Positions 51,344-58,980 of a stretch of DNA of 58,980 bases are shown piece by piece; positions within the stretch are counted from its first letter, which is position 1; each line of letters starts with the position of its first letter. Where the stretch lies: NCBI GenBank assembly GCA_945860125.1, contig CAMAPQ010000006.1, positions 1-58,980 on the forward strand. The letters are read 5' to 3'. The stretch is from Klebsiella pneumoniae. GTDB lineage: Bacteria > Pseudomonadota > Gammaproteobacteria > Pseudomonadales > CAMAPQ01. The translations under genes were made by a program, and so were the position numbers. Below the pieces are notes generated by a model. The model was not told where the DNA came from. It saw only the letters and a list, made by a program, of their open reading frames with translations, and ran no database searches.

Positions 51344-51658
51344 ATGTCTATATTTGAGAACGTAAGTATTGTTAAAAAAGCGAATGTTTATTTTGATGGT
51401 AAAGTTGTGAGTCGCACCGTGTTATGGGCGGACGGCACTAAAAAAACACTAGGTTTTATGCTGCCAGGTGATTACGAGTTTGGTACTGACGAAGCTGAAG
51501 TCATGGAAATTATATCCGGCGATCTTGACGTGATGCTACCGCATAGTAAAGAGTGGATTAGCGTTGTGGGTGGTGAAACATTCAATGTGCCTGCGCATGC
51601 GCGTTTTAAGTTAAAAGTCCGACATGCAACGGATTACTGCTGTTCTTTTATTAGTTAG
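51344..51658 (+). CDS. ppnP: pyrimidine/purine nucleoside phosphorylase
   Basis: Small cupin (former YaiE/DUF1255), 104 residues; phosphorolysis of many nucleosides in nucleotide salvage. It reads MSIFENVSIVKKANVYFDGKVVSRTV, then KTLGFMLPGDYEFGTDEAEVMEIISGDLDVMLP and ETFNVPAHARFKLKV, the PpnP pattern and length. ATG 51344 has TAGGAG upstream; the frame extends backwards into the inverted-repeat element, which argues against the longer start. Confidence 0.92.
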   Translation: MSIFENVSIVKKANVYFDGKVVSRTVLWADGTKKTLGFMLPGDYEFGTDEAEVMEIISGDLDVMLPHSKEWISVVGGETFNVPAHARFKLKVRHATDYCCSFIS

Positions 51659-51668
51659 GTGTTAGGTG

Positions 51669-51696
51669 TTGAAAGTTAGCTAACATAAGATAATAT
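51669..51696 (+). promoter_or_regulatory. possible gatCAB promoter
   Basis: TTGAAA 51669-51674, 16-bp spacer, TAATAT 51691-51696; start near 51703, 24 bp before gatC. Confidence 0.4.
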
Positions 51697-51726
51697 TTAT
51701 GTTGATATTTAAGCGAGAAGATCTAA

Positions 51727-52029
51727 ATGGCGATTAATCCTGAAACGCTTACCTCACAGCAAATTAAACAAATTGCGCATCTTGCAAGAATTAAAGTAAC
51801 GCCAGAAGAAATGACTGCTTTTGAGCAGAAACTGCCTTCTATTCTTTCAATGATAGACAAAATGCAATTGTTAGATACTTCTAGCGTTACGCAGATACCT
51901 CATCCTTTAAATATGGGGCAGCGTTTTCGTGAAGATGTGGTAACAGAAAATAATTTTCGTGATTATTATCAAAAGCAAAGTAAACAGACCATGGATGGCG
52001 TGTATTTAGTGCCAAAAGTAATCGAATAA
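51727..52029 (+). CDS. gatC: aspartyl/glutamyl-tRNA amidotransferase subunit C
   Basis: 100 residues. [36 protein letters not shown] and the C-terminal [11 protein letters not shown]...[11 protein letters not shown] are the GatC pattern. It holds the A and B subunits together in the GatCAB amidotransferase that turns Asp-tRNA(Asn) and/or Glu-tRNA(Gln) into the amidated forms. First gene of gatCAB. Confidence 0.95.
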   Translation: MAINPETLTSQQIKQIAHLARIKVTPEEMTAFEQKLPSILSMIDKMQLLDTSSVTQIPHPLNMGQRFREDVVTENNFRDYYQKQSKQTMDGVYLVPKVIE

Positions 52030-52045
52030 TTTGACGGGAGCTTAC

Positions 52046-53500
52046 ATGTTTCGGCTTTCTTTAAAACAGCTATCCCAAAAACTTTCTGCACGTGAAATTT
52101 CAAGTGTTGAGCTCACTGAGCTATTTCTTGAGCGTATTAAACGTTATGGCAACACCCTTAACTGCTTTATTAGTCTTAATGAAGAGCAGGCACTTCTTCA
52201 TGCTAAAAGTGCAGATGATGGTTTTACCCATTATCGCAAGACACCTTTAGCAGGCATTCCTATCGCGCATAAAGATATCTTTTGCACAAAAGATATGCTT
52301 ACAACTTGCGGCTCAAAAATGTTAAGCGACTTTGTGCCTCCTTATGACGCGACAGTGGTGGAGAAGCTAAATCACGCCGGCATGGTTCAATTGGGTAAAA
52401 CCAATATGGATGAGTTTGCGATGGGTTCTTCAAATGAAACAAGTTTTTTTGGTGCTGTTAAAAACCCTTGGAATTTAGAGTGTGTTCCAGGTGGTTCTTC
52501 GGGCGGCGCAGCAGCAGCTGTGGCTGCTCGTTTAGTGCCCGTTGCTACAGGTACGGATACAGGTGGCTCAATTCGCCAGCCCGCCTCGTTTTGTGGTATT
52601 AGCGGTATGAAGCCAACCTATGGCCGTGTTTCTCGCTGGGGTATGATTGCTTTTGCGTCGAGCCTCGATCAGGCGGGGCCAATGGCGCATCATGTTGAAG
52701 ATCTTGCCTTATTAATGGAGCATATGGCAGGTTTTGATGAGCGCGACTCAACCTCGAATACGAATGAAGTGCCGCATTATTCTGCTTTAATTAATCATCC
52801 TTTGAAGGGTAAAAAAATAGGGCTACCAAAACAGTTTTTTAATGGAGCATTATCAGCTGATTTATCACAATTATTAGAAGACAGCATTAACGTTTTTAAA
52901 AAGCTGGGCGTGATTTTTGTGGAGATTGATCTGCCTCATCTTGATTATGCTGTGCCGGCTTATTACGTTATTGCGCCAGCTGAATGCTCTTCTAATTTGT
53001 CTCGGTTTGATGGCGTCCGATTTGGCTATCGTGCGCAAAACCCTAAAAATCTGCAAGATTTATATGAAAGAACGCGAGGTGAAGGTTTTGGTCATGAAGT
53101 TAAAACAAGAATATTAATTGGTACTTACGCACTTTCTGCTGGTTATTACGATGCTTATTATAAAAAGGCGCAAGAAGTGCGTGCGCTTATTCAGCAGAAT
53201 TTTCTTGCAGCCTTTCACCAAGTTGATTTTATCTTAGGCCCTGTAACGCCAACGCCTGCTTTTAAGTTAGGCGAGAAGTCTCATCAGCCTATTGAAATGT
53301 ATTTATCTGATATTTATACCATTGCAGTTAACTTAGCGGGTTTGCCTGCGTTATCGTTTCCGATTGGTTTTCAGAATGCCTTACCCATGGGGGCGCAGTT
53401 GATTGGTAATTATTTTGATGAGGCGGGGTTATTAAATGCCGGACACCAGTTCCAGCTGGAAACCGAGTGGCACCAAATGATGCCAGAAAAATTTCTTTAG
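52046..53500 (+). CDS. gatA: aspartyl/glutamyl-tRNA amidotransferase subunit A
   Basis: Amidase that frees ammonia from glutamine. 484 residues. The Ser-cisSer-Lys triad is visible: Lys in [14 protein letters not shown], the [14 protein letters not shown] loop, and the nucleophilic Ser in [28 protein letters not shown] and [16 protein letters not shown] end the protein. ATG 52046 has GGGAG upstream and is preferred to an upstream in-frame TTG. Confidence 0.96.
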   Translation: MFRLSLKQLSQKLSAREISSVELTELFLERIKRYGNTLNCFISLNEEQALLHAKSADDGFTHYRKTPLAGIPIAHKDIFCTKDMLTTCGSKMLSDFVPPYDATVVEKLNHAGMVQLGKTNMDEFAMGSSNETSFFGAVKNPWNLECVPGGSSGGAAAAVAARLVPVATGTDTGGSIRQPASFCGISGMKPTYGRVSRWGMIAFASSLDQAGPMAHHVEDLALLMEHMAGFDERDSTSNTNEVPHYSALINHPLKGKKIGLPKQFFNGALSADLSQLLEDSINVFKKLGVIFVEIDLPHLDYAVPAYYVIAPAECSSNLSRFDGVRFGYRAQNPKNLQDLYERTRGEGFGHEVKTRILIGTYALSAGYYDAYYKKAQEVRALIQQNFLAAFHQVDFILGPVTPTPAFKLGEKSHQPIEMYLSDIYTIAVNLAGLPALSFPIGFQNALPMGAQLIGNYFDEAGLLNAGHQFQLETEWHQMMPEKFL

Positions 53501-53523
53501 TGTGCAATGAGGAGAAGGCGGCA

Positions 53524-54966
53524 ATGTGGGAAGCAGTGATTGGTTTAGAGGTGCATGTACAGCTGGCAACGCAATCCAAGATTTTTTCAGGCGCTTCAGC
53601 TGACTTTGGTGCAGAACCTAATACGCAGGCTGCCTTAATTGACTTAGGTTTTCCGGGCACGCTGCCGGTTCTTAATAAAGAAGTGGTGCGCATGGCAATC
53701 ATGTTTGGTTTGGCGGTTAATGCGCAAATTCATCGCGCTTCAGTGTTTGCACGTAAGAATTATTTTTACCCTGATTTACCTAAGGGATATCAAATCAGTC
53801 AGCTTGAGTCGCCCATTGTTTATGATGGTGTGCTTGAAATTGAATGTAATGGCGTAAAAAAGAGTGTAGAAATTATTCGTGCGCACCTTGAGGAAGATGC
53901 AGGAAAGTCGTTACATGAAGACTTTCATGGCATGACGGGCGTTGATTTAAACCGTGCGGGTGTGCCGTTGTTAGAGGTGGTGACAGCACCTGTTTTAGCT
54001 TCTGCACAGGAGGCGGTGGCGTATCTAAAGGCGTTACATGGCGTTGTTACGTATCTTGGTATTTCAGATGGAAATATGGCGGAAGGCTCTATGCGGTGTG
54101 ACGCAAATGTGTCTATTAGAAAAAAAGGTGATCCAACATTAGGTGTGCGTGCTGAAATTAAAAATGTGAACTCTTTTCGTTTTGTTGAAAAAGCGATTGA
54201 GCATGAAATAGGCAGACAAATTGATTTGTTGGAATCAGGTAAAACGGTTAAACAAGAAACGAGATTATATGATTCTGATAAAAATGAAACGCGCTCTATG
54301 CGCTCAAAAGAAGAAGCGAACGATTATCGTTATTTTCCAGATCCTGATTTATTTCCCGTTGAAGTCAGCGAGGCTTGGCTGATTTCTCTTAAACAGATTA
54401 TGCCTGAATTACCCGCGGCAAAAAGAGCACGCTTTATTCAGGACTATCAACTTAGTGCCTATGATGCGGGCGTATTAACTGAAACTAAAGCATTGGCGCA
54501 GTTTTTTGAAACGGTTGTTTCTTCCTCTGGCCGGCAGGTTAAGTTGGCGGCTAATTGGGTGAGTACGGAGTTATTGGGTGCCCTTAATAAGGCCAGCTTA
54601 ACGATTGCGCAGTCACCTATTTCTCCTGAGAAATTAGGCTGTTTAATTTTAAGAATTATTGATAATACGATTTCAAGTAAAATTGCAAAAACAGTTTTTG
54701 AACAGCTATGGCAAGGCGATAAAGAAGTAGATGAAATTATTGAGCAGCAGGGGCTCAAGCAAGTCACCGATGTTGATTTTATTGAGAAAATAGTTACAGA
54801 AGTGATGGGGGAAAATCCTGAGCAAGTACAGAGTTATCAACAAAGTGATGAAATAAAAAGAAAAAAAATGTTAGGTTTTTTTGTTGGTCAGTTAATGAAA
54901 AAATCGCAAGGAAAAGCTAACCCTCAGCAGATTAATGAAGTCTTAATTCGGCAGTTAATGCTATAG
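53524..54966 (+). CDS. gatB: aspartyl/glutamyl-tRNA amidotransferase subunit B
   Basis: Kinase and tRNA-binding subunit, 480 residues. [81 protein letters not shown] and [18 protein letters not shown] are GatB signatures; a YqeY-like domain with [13 protein letters not shown] and the tail follows. ATG 53524 has GGAGAAGG. It starts 23 bp after gatA. Confidence 0.97.
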   Translation: MWEAVIGLEVHVQLATQSKIFSGASADFGAEPNTQAALIDLGFPGTLPVLNKEVVRMAIMFGLAVNAQIHRASVFARKNYFYPDLPKGYQISQLESPIVYDGVLEIECNGVKKSVEIIRAHLEEDAGKSLHEDFHGMTGVDLNRAGVPLLEVVTAPVLASAQEAVAYLKALHGVVTYLGISDGNMAEGSMRCDANVSIRKKGDPTLGVRAEIKNVNSFRFVEKAIEHEIGRQIDLLESGKTVKQETRLYDSDKNETRSMRSKEEANDYRYFPDPDLFPVEVSEAWLISLKQIMPELPAAKRARFIQDYQLSAYDAGVLTETKALAQFFETVVSSSGRQVKLAANWVSTELLGALNKASLTIAQSPISPEKLGCLILRIIDNTISSKIAKTVFEQLWQGDKEVDEIIEQQGLKQVTDVDFIEKIVTEVMGENPEQVQSYQQSDEIKRKKMLGFFVGQLMKKSQGKANPQQINEVLIRQLML

Positions 54967-55198
54967 ATGCATCAATGATGGTGAGCTTCCGCCGAGGCTG
55001 TGTAATATCATTTATTTTTTTTCAGTTTGACAAGGTAATAGCAGAATCTAGCTTAAAAATATGAGTGGAACGTCATCCTCGCGAAGGCGGGGATCCAGAT
55101 TTAATCTGGTTTTAATATTTAAAAACTGGATCCCCGCCTTCGCGAGGATGACGAATTCTATGCATCAATGATGTTACACAGACTTGGCGGAAGCTCAC
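54967..55198. repeat. nested palindromic element between gatB and ridA
   Basis: The outer arms, GTGAGCTTCCGCC onwards (54981-55010) and its near-exact reverse complement (about 55170-55198), match with only a few mismatches. Inside them lies a perfect 28-bp inverted repeat (55071-55098 and 55126-55153) around a 27-nt AT-rich loop; its arm reads CGTCATCCTCGCGAAGG and on to ATCCAG. ATGCATCAATGATG is repeated directly at 54967-54980 and 55160-55173. No coding capacity. The inner repeat is a type of dispersed palindrome seen in many proteobacterial genomes. Confidence 0.85.
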
Positions 55199-55261
55199 GA
55201 ATAATGCGTGCACAATGATGAGATAAAAATGACGTTATTAAGTTTTAAAAGAGGATAAAAA

Positions 55262-55642
55262 ATGTTAAAGCAGGCTATTTCAACGGATCAGGCCCCTGGC
55301 GCCATTGGCACTTATTCTCAGGCTATACGCACAGGAAACTTGGTTTTTCTTTCAGGGCAAATTGCGCTTAACCCAAAAACGGGTGTGATGATGCAAGATA
55401 CGATTGAAGATGAAATTATTCAGGTATTTAAAAACTTAAAAGCAGTTGCAGAAGCATCAGGCGGGACGTTAGATCATGCTGTAAAAGTAATGGTTTTTCT
55501 TACTGATCTTGGGTATTTTGCGCAAGTAAATAAAATCATGGAACAATATTTTGTGCAGCCCTTTCCTGCGCGTGCTGCGGTGGGCGTTGCTGCGTTACCG
55601 CGTGGTGCCAGAGTTGAAGTTGATGCGGTGCTTGCGTTTTAA
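55262..55642 (+). CDS. ridA: RidA family 2-iminobutanoate/2-iminopropanoate deaminase
   Basis: Removes reactive enamine/imine intermediates released by PLP enzymes. 126 residues. It contains APGAIGTYSQAIRTGNLVFLSGQIALNPKTG, KNLKAVAEASGGTLDHAVKVMVFL and FPARAAVGVAALPRGARVEVDAVL with the conserved substrate-binding Arg. It stands alone between the palindromic element and ptsO. The branched-chain aminotransferase ilvE in this window is one kind of enzyme it protects. Confidence 0.95.
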   Translation: MLKQAISTDQAPGAIGTYSQAIRTGNLVFLSGQIALNPKTGVMMQDTIEDEIIQVFKNLKAVAEASGGTLDHAVKVMVFLTDLGYFAQVNKIMEQYFVQPFPARAAVGVAALPRGARVEVDAVLAF

Positions 55643-55662
55643 TTGGGATATCGCGGCCGCAG

Positions 55663-55932
55663 CTACGATTCTTCGTCAAAACGGTTATTGATGAGTGTTT
55701 TTACCGCTAAAAATGCGGCTTGCTCATCTGTTCCTTCTGCGCTAATTTCCAGCGGTGTGCCTTGGCTTGCGGCTAAGAGTAATAACGACATAATACTTTT
55801 GGCTGAAATTTCCTGATCATTTTTTTTAAGTAAAATGGTTGATTCAAACTGGCTCGCAATATTTACAAGTTTTGCTGAAGCTCTGGCATGGAGGCCAAGT
55901 TTATTAATAATAATAATGGGTTCTTTAATCAT
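55663..55932 (-). CDS. ptsO: HPr-like phosphocarrier protein NPr
   Basis: 89 residues. The phosphorylatable His is in IIINKLGLHARASAKLV, and KSIMSLLLLAASQGTPLEISAEGTDEQAA is the regulatory-Ser helix region. Directly after rapZ, as in the nitrogen PTS cluster, so NPr rather than sugar HPr. ATG 55932 is used; a GTG three codons earlier would abut the rapZ stop. Confidence 0.9.
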   Translation of the reverse strand: MIKEPIIIINKLGLHARASAKLVNIASQFESTILLKKNDQEISAKSIMSLLLLAASQGTPLEISAEGTDEQAAFLAVKTLINNRFDEES

Positions 55933-55941
55933 TTTACGCAC

Positions 55942-56826
55942 TCACGTTAGAGCTTTGATGAGTTGGCGATGGCGGACTTGCACATCTGGAAATTGACCTT
56001 GAAAATGGTGATACAGTGCTTGAGCAAAATAAACGGAACGATGTTGTCCGCCTGTGCAGCCTATCGCAACTGTCATATAACTACGGTTATTCGCCTCAAA
56101 TCGAGGAAACCATTCATCTAGAAAAAAAGTGACATCTTCAAGCATTTTTTTAACACTACCATGTTTTTGCAAAAATTCGATAATTTCAGAGTCTAGGCCA
56201 TTATATTCCCGTAAAGAGTGCGACCAAAAAGGATTAGGTAAACATCTGACATCAAATACCAAGTCAGAATCAAGCGGAATCCCATGTTTAAAGCCGAAAG
56301 AATAAAATAAAACTGACATTCTGGCAGGGTTGTTTTCGTGAATCTGATGCTTAACGAGATCACGTAACTCATGAAGATTCAATTTGCTGGTGTCAATGGT
56401 AAGGTGTGCTTTTGCAGCAATCGGTTCAAGCAGTGCTTCTTCAGTTGATACCGCTTCTGCAAGAGAAATATCCCGCGTTGAGATAGGGTGTTTTCTTTTT
56501 GTTTCACTAAATCGCTGAATTAAAATCTGATCATTGGCGTCAAGATAAATGATTTTAAAAGATAGCTTCGTATTTTTCTCAAGCTCGCTCACAATGGCAG
56601 GAAAATTAGCAAGATGTTTGGGATTGTTTCTAGCGTCTATACCAACCGCAAGCTTGCGTACTTCCTCGTGCGTATCTTCTAGTTGTTGCTCAATGAGGAT
56701 AGGTAAAAGGCTAATGGGTAAATTATCAACACAGTAAAAACCGATATCTTCCAATATATGAATAGCGGCAGATTTACCTGAGCCTGAGCGCCCACTTATA
56801 ATAACAAGCTGAATCGTTTTTTCCAT
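55942..56826 (-). CDS. rapZ: RNase adapter protein RapZ
   Basis: 294 residues (E. coli 284). P-loop ISGRSGSGKSAAIHILEDIGFYCVDNLPI, the Walker B-like IIYLDA, and the C-terminal block SFGFKHGIPLDSDLVFDVRCLPNPF, then AIGCTGGQHRSVYFAQALYHHF. RapZ guides RNase E to the GlmZ sRNA in enterics; in other bacteria its role is less clear. Pair rapZ-ptsO is present, but rpoN, hpf and ptsN are not adjacent here. Confidence 0.95.
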   Translation of the reverse strand: MEKTIQLVIISGRSGSGKSAAIHILEDIGFYCVDNLPISLLPILIEQQLEDTHEEVRKLAVGIDARNNPKHLANFPAIVSELEKNTKLSFKIIYLDANDQILIQRFSETKRKHPISTRDISLAEAVSTEEALLEPIAAKAHLTIDTSKLNLHELRDLVKHQIHENNPARMSVLFYSFGFKHGIPLDSDLVFDVRCLPNPFWSHSLREYNGLDSEIIEFLQKHGSVKKMLEDVTFFLDEWFPRFEANNRSYMTVAIGCTGGQHRSVYFAQALYHHFQGQFPDVQVRHRQLIKALT

Positions 56827-56876
56827 TGTCTACCTGTAATGATTTTCGTTTGAGCGCAGCCAACAATACCGTGGTT

Positions 56877-57665
56877 TCAATTACAAAGGGTATATGACTT
56901 TAGTGCCTTCCTTCTGATTTGCCAGTCAGGCAAATATTTTGTGAGTAGTGCATAAAATCTTGCGCCATGATTCATTTCAAATAAATGGCACATTTCATGT
57001 ACCACAATATATTCAATGACTGATTGATCAAATTTAACCAGTTCTGCATTAAAAGTCATTTTTCCACGTAACGTACAGCTTCCCCAGCGTGATTTCATCT
57101 GTCGCACCAATACATGGCTAATTAAATCGCAAGCCTTCATGGGCTCACGCCATTTCTCAATTAGCCTATCTAAGGTATTAAGTAAGCGGTTTTTTTTCCA
57201 CTGCAAAATAAAATGTTCTAAATTTTTTATGCGTTGTGTCCCCGTCATAATAAGATGGCTTTCTGCAAGGTAAAGCTCAGGGTTACCTTCTGGCTGTAAG
57301 TGCAAAGTATAATATAGGCCAAATATTTTATGAGAGGTACCCTCTTGTGCCTTTTCTATTGCTTTGGGTGGCCTTGAGGCAAAAGATTCAAGATGCTTGT
57401 AAATCCAGCCCATTTTTGTCAATACATATTGCCTAATCGCAGGCTCAGCATGATATACCGGCGCTCTGACAATAATTTTCAAGTCAGGGAATATTTCAAT
57501 TCCAATACTCTTTCTGCGGCTCTTAATTATTTTGATTTCAATTTTTTTGTCTTGGAATAAAAAGACATAAGATGAGGCAGATTCTAATGTACTCAATAGA
57601 CTAGAGAATGAGTGGTTTATTGTTGTATTAGAAGGGTATGTATTAGTAGGCATAAGCTTTGTCAT
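56877..57665 (-). CDS. YgjP-like (DUF45) zinc metallopeptidase domain protein
   Basis: 262 residues. The C-terminal half has the family pattern RQMKSRWGSCTLRGKMTFNAELVKFDQSVIEYIVVHEMCHLFEMNHGARFYALL, with an HExxH-type zinc site (HEMCH) and a further His in MNHGARF. The N-terminal half has KSRRKSIGIEIFPDLKIIVRAP, also usual for this family. Related to SprT/WSS1-type enzymes; the substrate is unknown. It overlaps the GGDEF-EAL gene by 23 bp with ATG 57665; ATG 57653 is an alternative. Confidence 0.85.
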   Translation of the reverse strand: MTKLMPTNTYPSNTTINHSFSSLLSTLESASSYVFLFQDKKIEIKIIKSRRKSIGIEIFPDLKIIVRAPVYHAEPAIRQYVLTKMGWIYKHLESFASRPPKAIEKAQEGTSHKIFGLYYTLHLQPEGNPELYLAESHLIMTGTQRIKNLEHFILQWKKNRLLNTLDRLIEKWREPMKACDLISHVLVRQMKSRWGSCTLRGKMTFNAELVKFDQSVIEYIVVHEMCHLFEMNHGARFYALLTKYLPDWQIRRKALKSYTLCN

Positions 57666-58980
57666 ATTTTAAGGTAAGGGTATTTTTGAGTGAAAGTTCG
57701 GTTGCTTTGACTGCCGATAAGGGCCTGCTAAAGAAAAAGCCTTGAGCTTGATCACACACCATTCTACTAAGAAGGTCAACTTGCGCAAATCGCTCAACGC
57801 CTTCTGCAACGACTGTCATGCCAAGACTATGCGCCATCATGATTGTGGCAGAAACAATTGCTGCACTATTCGCATTCGTATCCAAATCATCGATAAACAT
57901 CTTGTCTATTTTTAAACTCTCAGGGCTATAGCGTTTAATATAGGCTAAAGAAGAATAACCTGTGCCATAGTCATCAATGGAAAGTCGCACACCTAATGTG
58001 CGTAGTTTTGTCAGTCTTTCAATTTGCGCATTATCTCCATGCAAAAGAACATCTTCAGTGAGCTCAAGTAATAATCTTTGTGGGGCGAGTCCGCTTTCTT
58101 TGAGCGCCTGTTCAACGCGTGAAACAAAATCAAATTCGCGAAATTGTAGCGCTGAGCAGTTAACATTCACGGTATATTGCTGCGGCCAAGTATTTGCGAC
58201 TTGACATGCTTTTTCAAGCACCCATAAACCAATAGCTTGTATCAAGCCCGCTTCTTCCGCCAAGCGAATAAAAGCCAGTGGCGGTAGCAAACCTGTTGGC
58301 CTATTCCATCGAATGAGCGCTTCAAAGCCGGTTACGCTTAGGCTTTTTAAACAGACAATTGGTTGAAAGTCGACGATAAACTCAACTAAAGCAACTGCTT
58401 TTCGTAGCGCTGTTTCCATTTCCAGTCGGTTAGAGGCAATGGTCGTTAGTTCAGTTCTGAAAAACTTAAACTGATTTTTGCCAGCTGCTTTTGCATCATA
58501 AAGCGCCATATCTGCACAACGAATGAGCGTTTCCCTATCCTGACCATCTTCAGGATAAAGGCTAATACCAATACTGGGTGTCACAATTACTTCTTGGCTA
58601 TCTAGTTTGATAGGACAGACAATCAATGCTGAGAGTTTAGTTAAGATGTCGACTACGGTTTTAAGCTGCATGGCATGCGAAATAATCAATAAAAACTCAT
58701 CACCCCCGAGCCTGCTCGCAAAGTCTGATTCGCGTACACAATACTTTAAACGTTTTGCAATTTCTTTAAGTAACGTATCTCCGGCTTCATGGCCTAAGCT
58801 ATCGTTAATATGCTTAAACCCATCAAGATCAATAAAGACTAACGCGAGAGGGATATTATCCTGTTTTGCCTCATGCAGACGTTTATCTAGCTCGTTATAT
58901 AATTGGGCACGATTAGCGAGCCCTGTTAGTTGATCAAAATAGGCGAGTTGCGATAGTTGCAGTTCGGTTTCTTTTTTTGC
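57643..58980 (-). CDS. GGDEF-EAL cyclic-di-GMP protein, C-terminal 445 residues (start outside window)
   Basis: The frame is open to the window edge. GGDEF domain at visible residues about 13-175: FDQLTGLANR, FIDLDGFKHINDSLGHEAGD and an intact LGGDEF. RESD, five residues before GGDEF, fits the inhibitory c-di-GMP site RxxD. EAL domain at about 195-430: FEALIRW, NVNCSALQF, ELTED, IDDYGTGYSSLAYIKRYSPESLKIDKMFI, VAEGVE and QAQGFFFSRPL, so the catalytic residues I know of are present. It could make or break down c-di-GMP. An N-terminal sensor part is expected beyond the window. Confidence 0.92.
   Translation of the reverse strand, partial: AKKETELQLSQLAYFDQLTGLANRAQLYNELDKRLHEAKQDNIPLALVFIDLDGFKHINDSLGHEAGDTLLKEIAKRLKYCVRESDFASRLGGDEFLLIISHAMQLKTVVDILTKLSALIVCPIKLDSQEVIVTPSIGISLYPEDGQDRETLIRCADMALYDAKAAGKNQFKFFRTELTTIASNRLEMETALRKAVALVEFIVDFQPIVCLKSLSVTGFEALIRWNRPTGLLPPLAFIRLAEEAGLIQAIGLWVLEKACQVANTWPQQYTVNVNCSALQFREFDFVSRVEQALKESGLAPQRLLLELTEDVLLHGDNAQIERLTKLRTLGVRLSIDDYGTGYSSLAYIKRYSPESLKIDKMFIDDLDTNANSAAIVSATIMMAHSLGMTVVAEGVERFAQVDLLSRMVCDQAQGFFFSRPLSAVKATELSLKNTLTLKYDKAYAY

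Overview
The window is about 59 kb of AT-rich chromosomal DNA from a gammaproteobacterium. Almost every gene is a recognisable housekeeping gene, and the gene order repeatedly matches Pseudomonas and its relatives: acs-panC-panB-folK-pcnB, cbrA-cbrB near dksA, coaBC-algC-argB, initiator tRNA-rimP-nusA-infB-rbfA-truB-rpsO-pnp, mreBCD-rng-yhdP-nitrilase and glnE-ilvE-waaF. Base composition, the presence of GatCAB and several small palindromic repeats suggest a lineage outside Pseudomonas itself. I cannot name the genus from the sequence.

Layout. 1-156: tail of an ISAs1-type transposase. 252-5792 (minus): acetyl-CoA synthetase, the pantothenate/folate genes panC, panB and folK, and poly(A) polymerase. 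6067-6536 (minus): ribosomal proteins L33 and L28. 6848-11404 (plus): coaBC, a membrane-anchored AlgC-type phosphomannomutase, and argB. 11443-16658 (minus): a complete CbrAB carbon/nitrogen signalling locus with a small membrane ORF (cbrX-like) overlapping cbrA, the cbrA sensor, the cbrB sigma-54 activator and, just downstream of cbrB, what looks like an unannotated CrcZ-type small RNA with its own sigma-54 promoter, CbrB-type enhancer dyads, several A-rich Hfq/Crc-type motifs and an intrinsic terminator. 16707-23196: dksA, kup, gmhB, glyS and glyQ. 23454-32866: two tRNAs and the nusA-infB-pnp cluster. 33103-42146: mreBCD, RNase G, a YhdP/AsmA-like protein and a nitrilase. 42136-51191: phoB (with a Pho box), glnE, ilvE and an LPS core block (waaF, an O-antigen ligase, two glycosyltransferases). 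51197-58980: a small palindromic element, ppnP, gatCAB, a nested palindromic element, ridA, ptsO-rapZ, a YgjP-type metallopeptidase and a GGDEF-EAL protein cut by the window end.

How the genes fit together. The CbrAB block is the regulatory centrepiece. In Pseudomonas, CbrA/CbrB with RpoN drives CrcZ, which titrates Hfq/Crc and relieves catabolite repression, and crcZ sits between cbrB and pcnB. Here the same arrangement is visible, but an rpmG/rpmB-coaBC-algC-argB block lies between the small RNA and pcnB. CoA supply (panB, panC, coaBC) and its use (acs), LPS heptose and core synthesis (gmhB, waaF, ligase, glycosyltransferases) and nitrogen control (glnE, rapZ/ptsO, the sigma-54 activator) are the other functional themes.

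Limits. All assignments come from reading motifs and from memory of the families; no database search or folding program was run. Start codons were moved from the longest possible frame where a better ribosome binding site or the family N-terminus favoured it.
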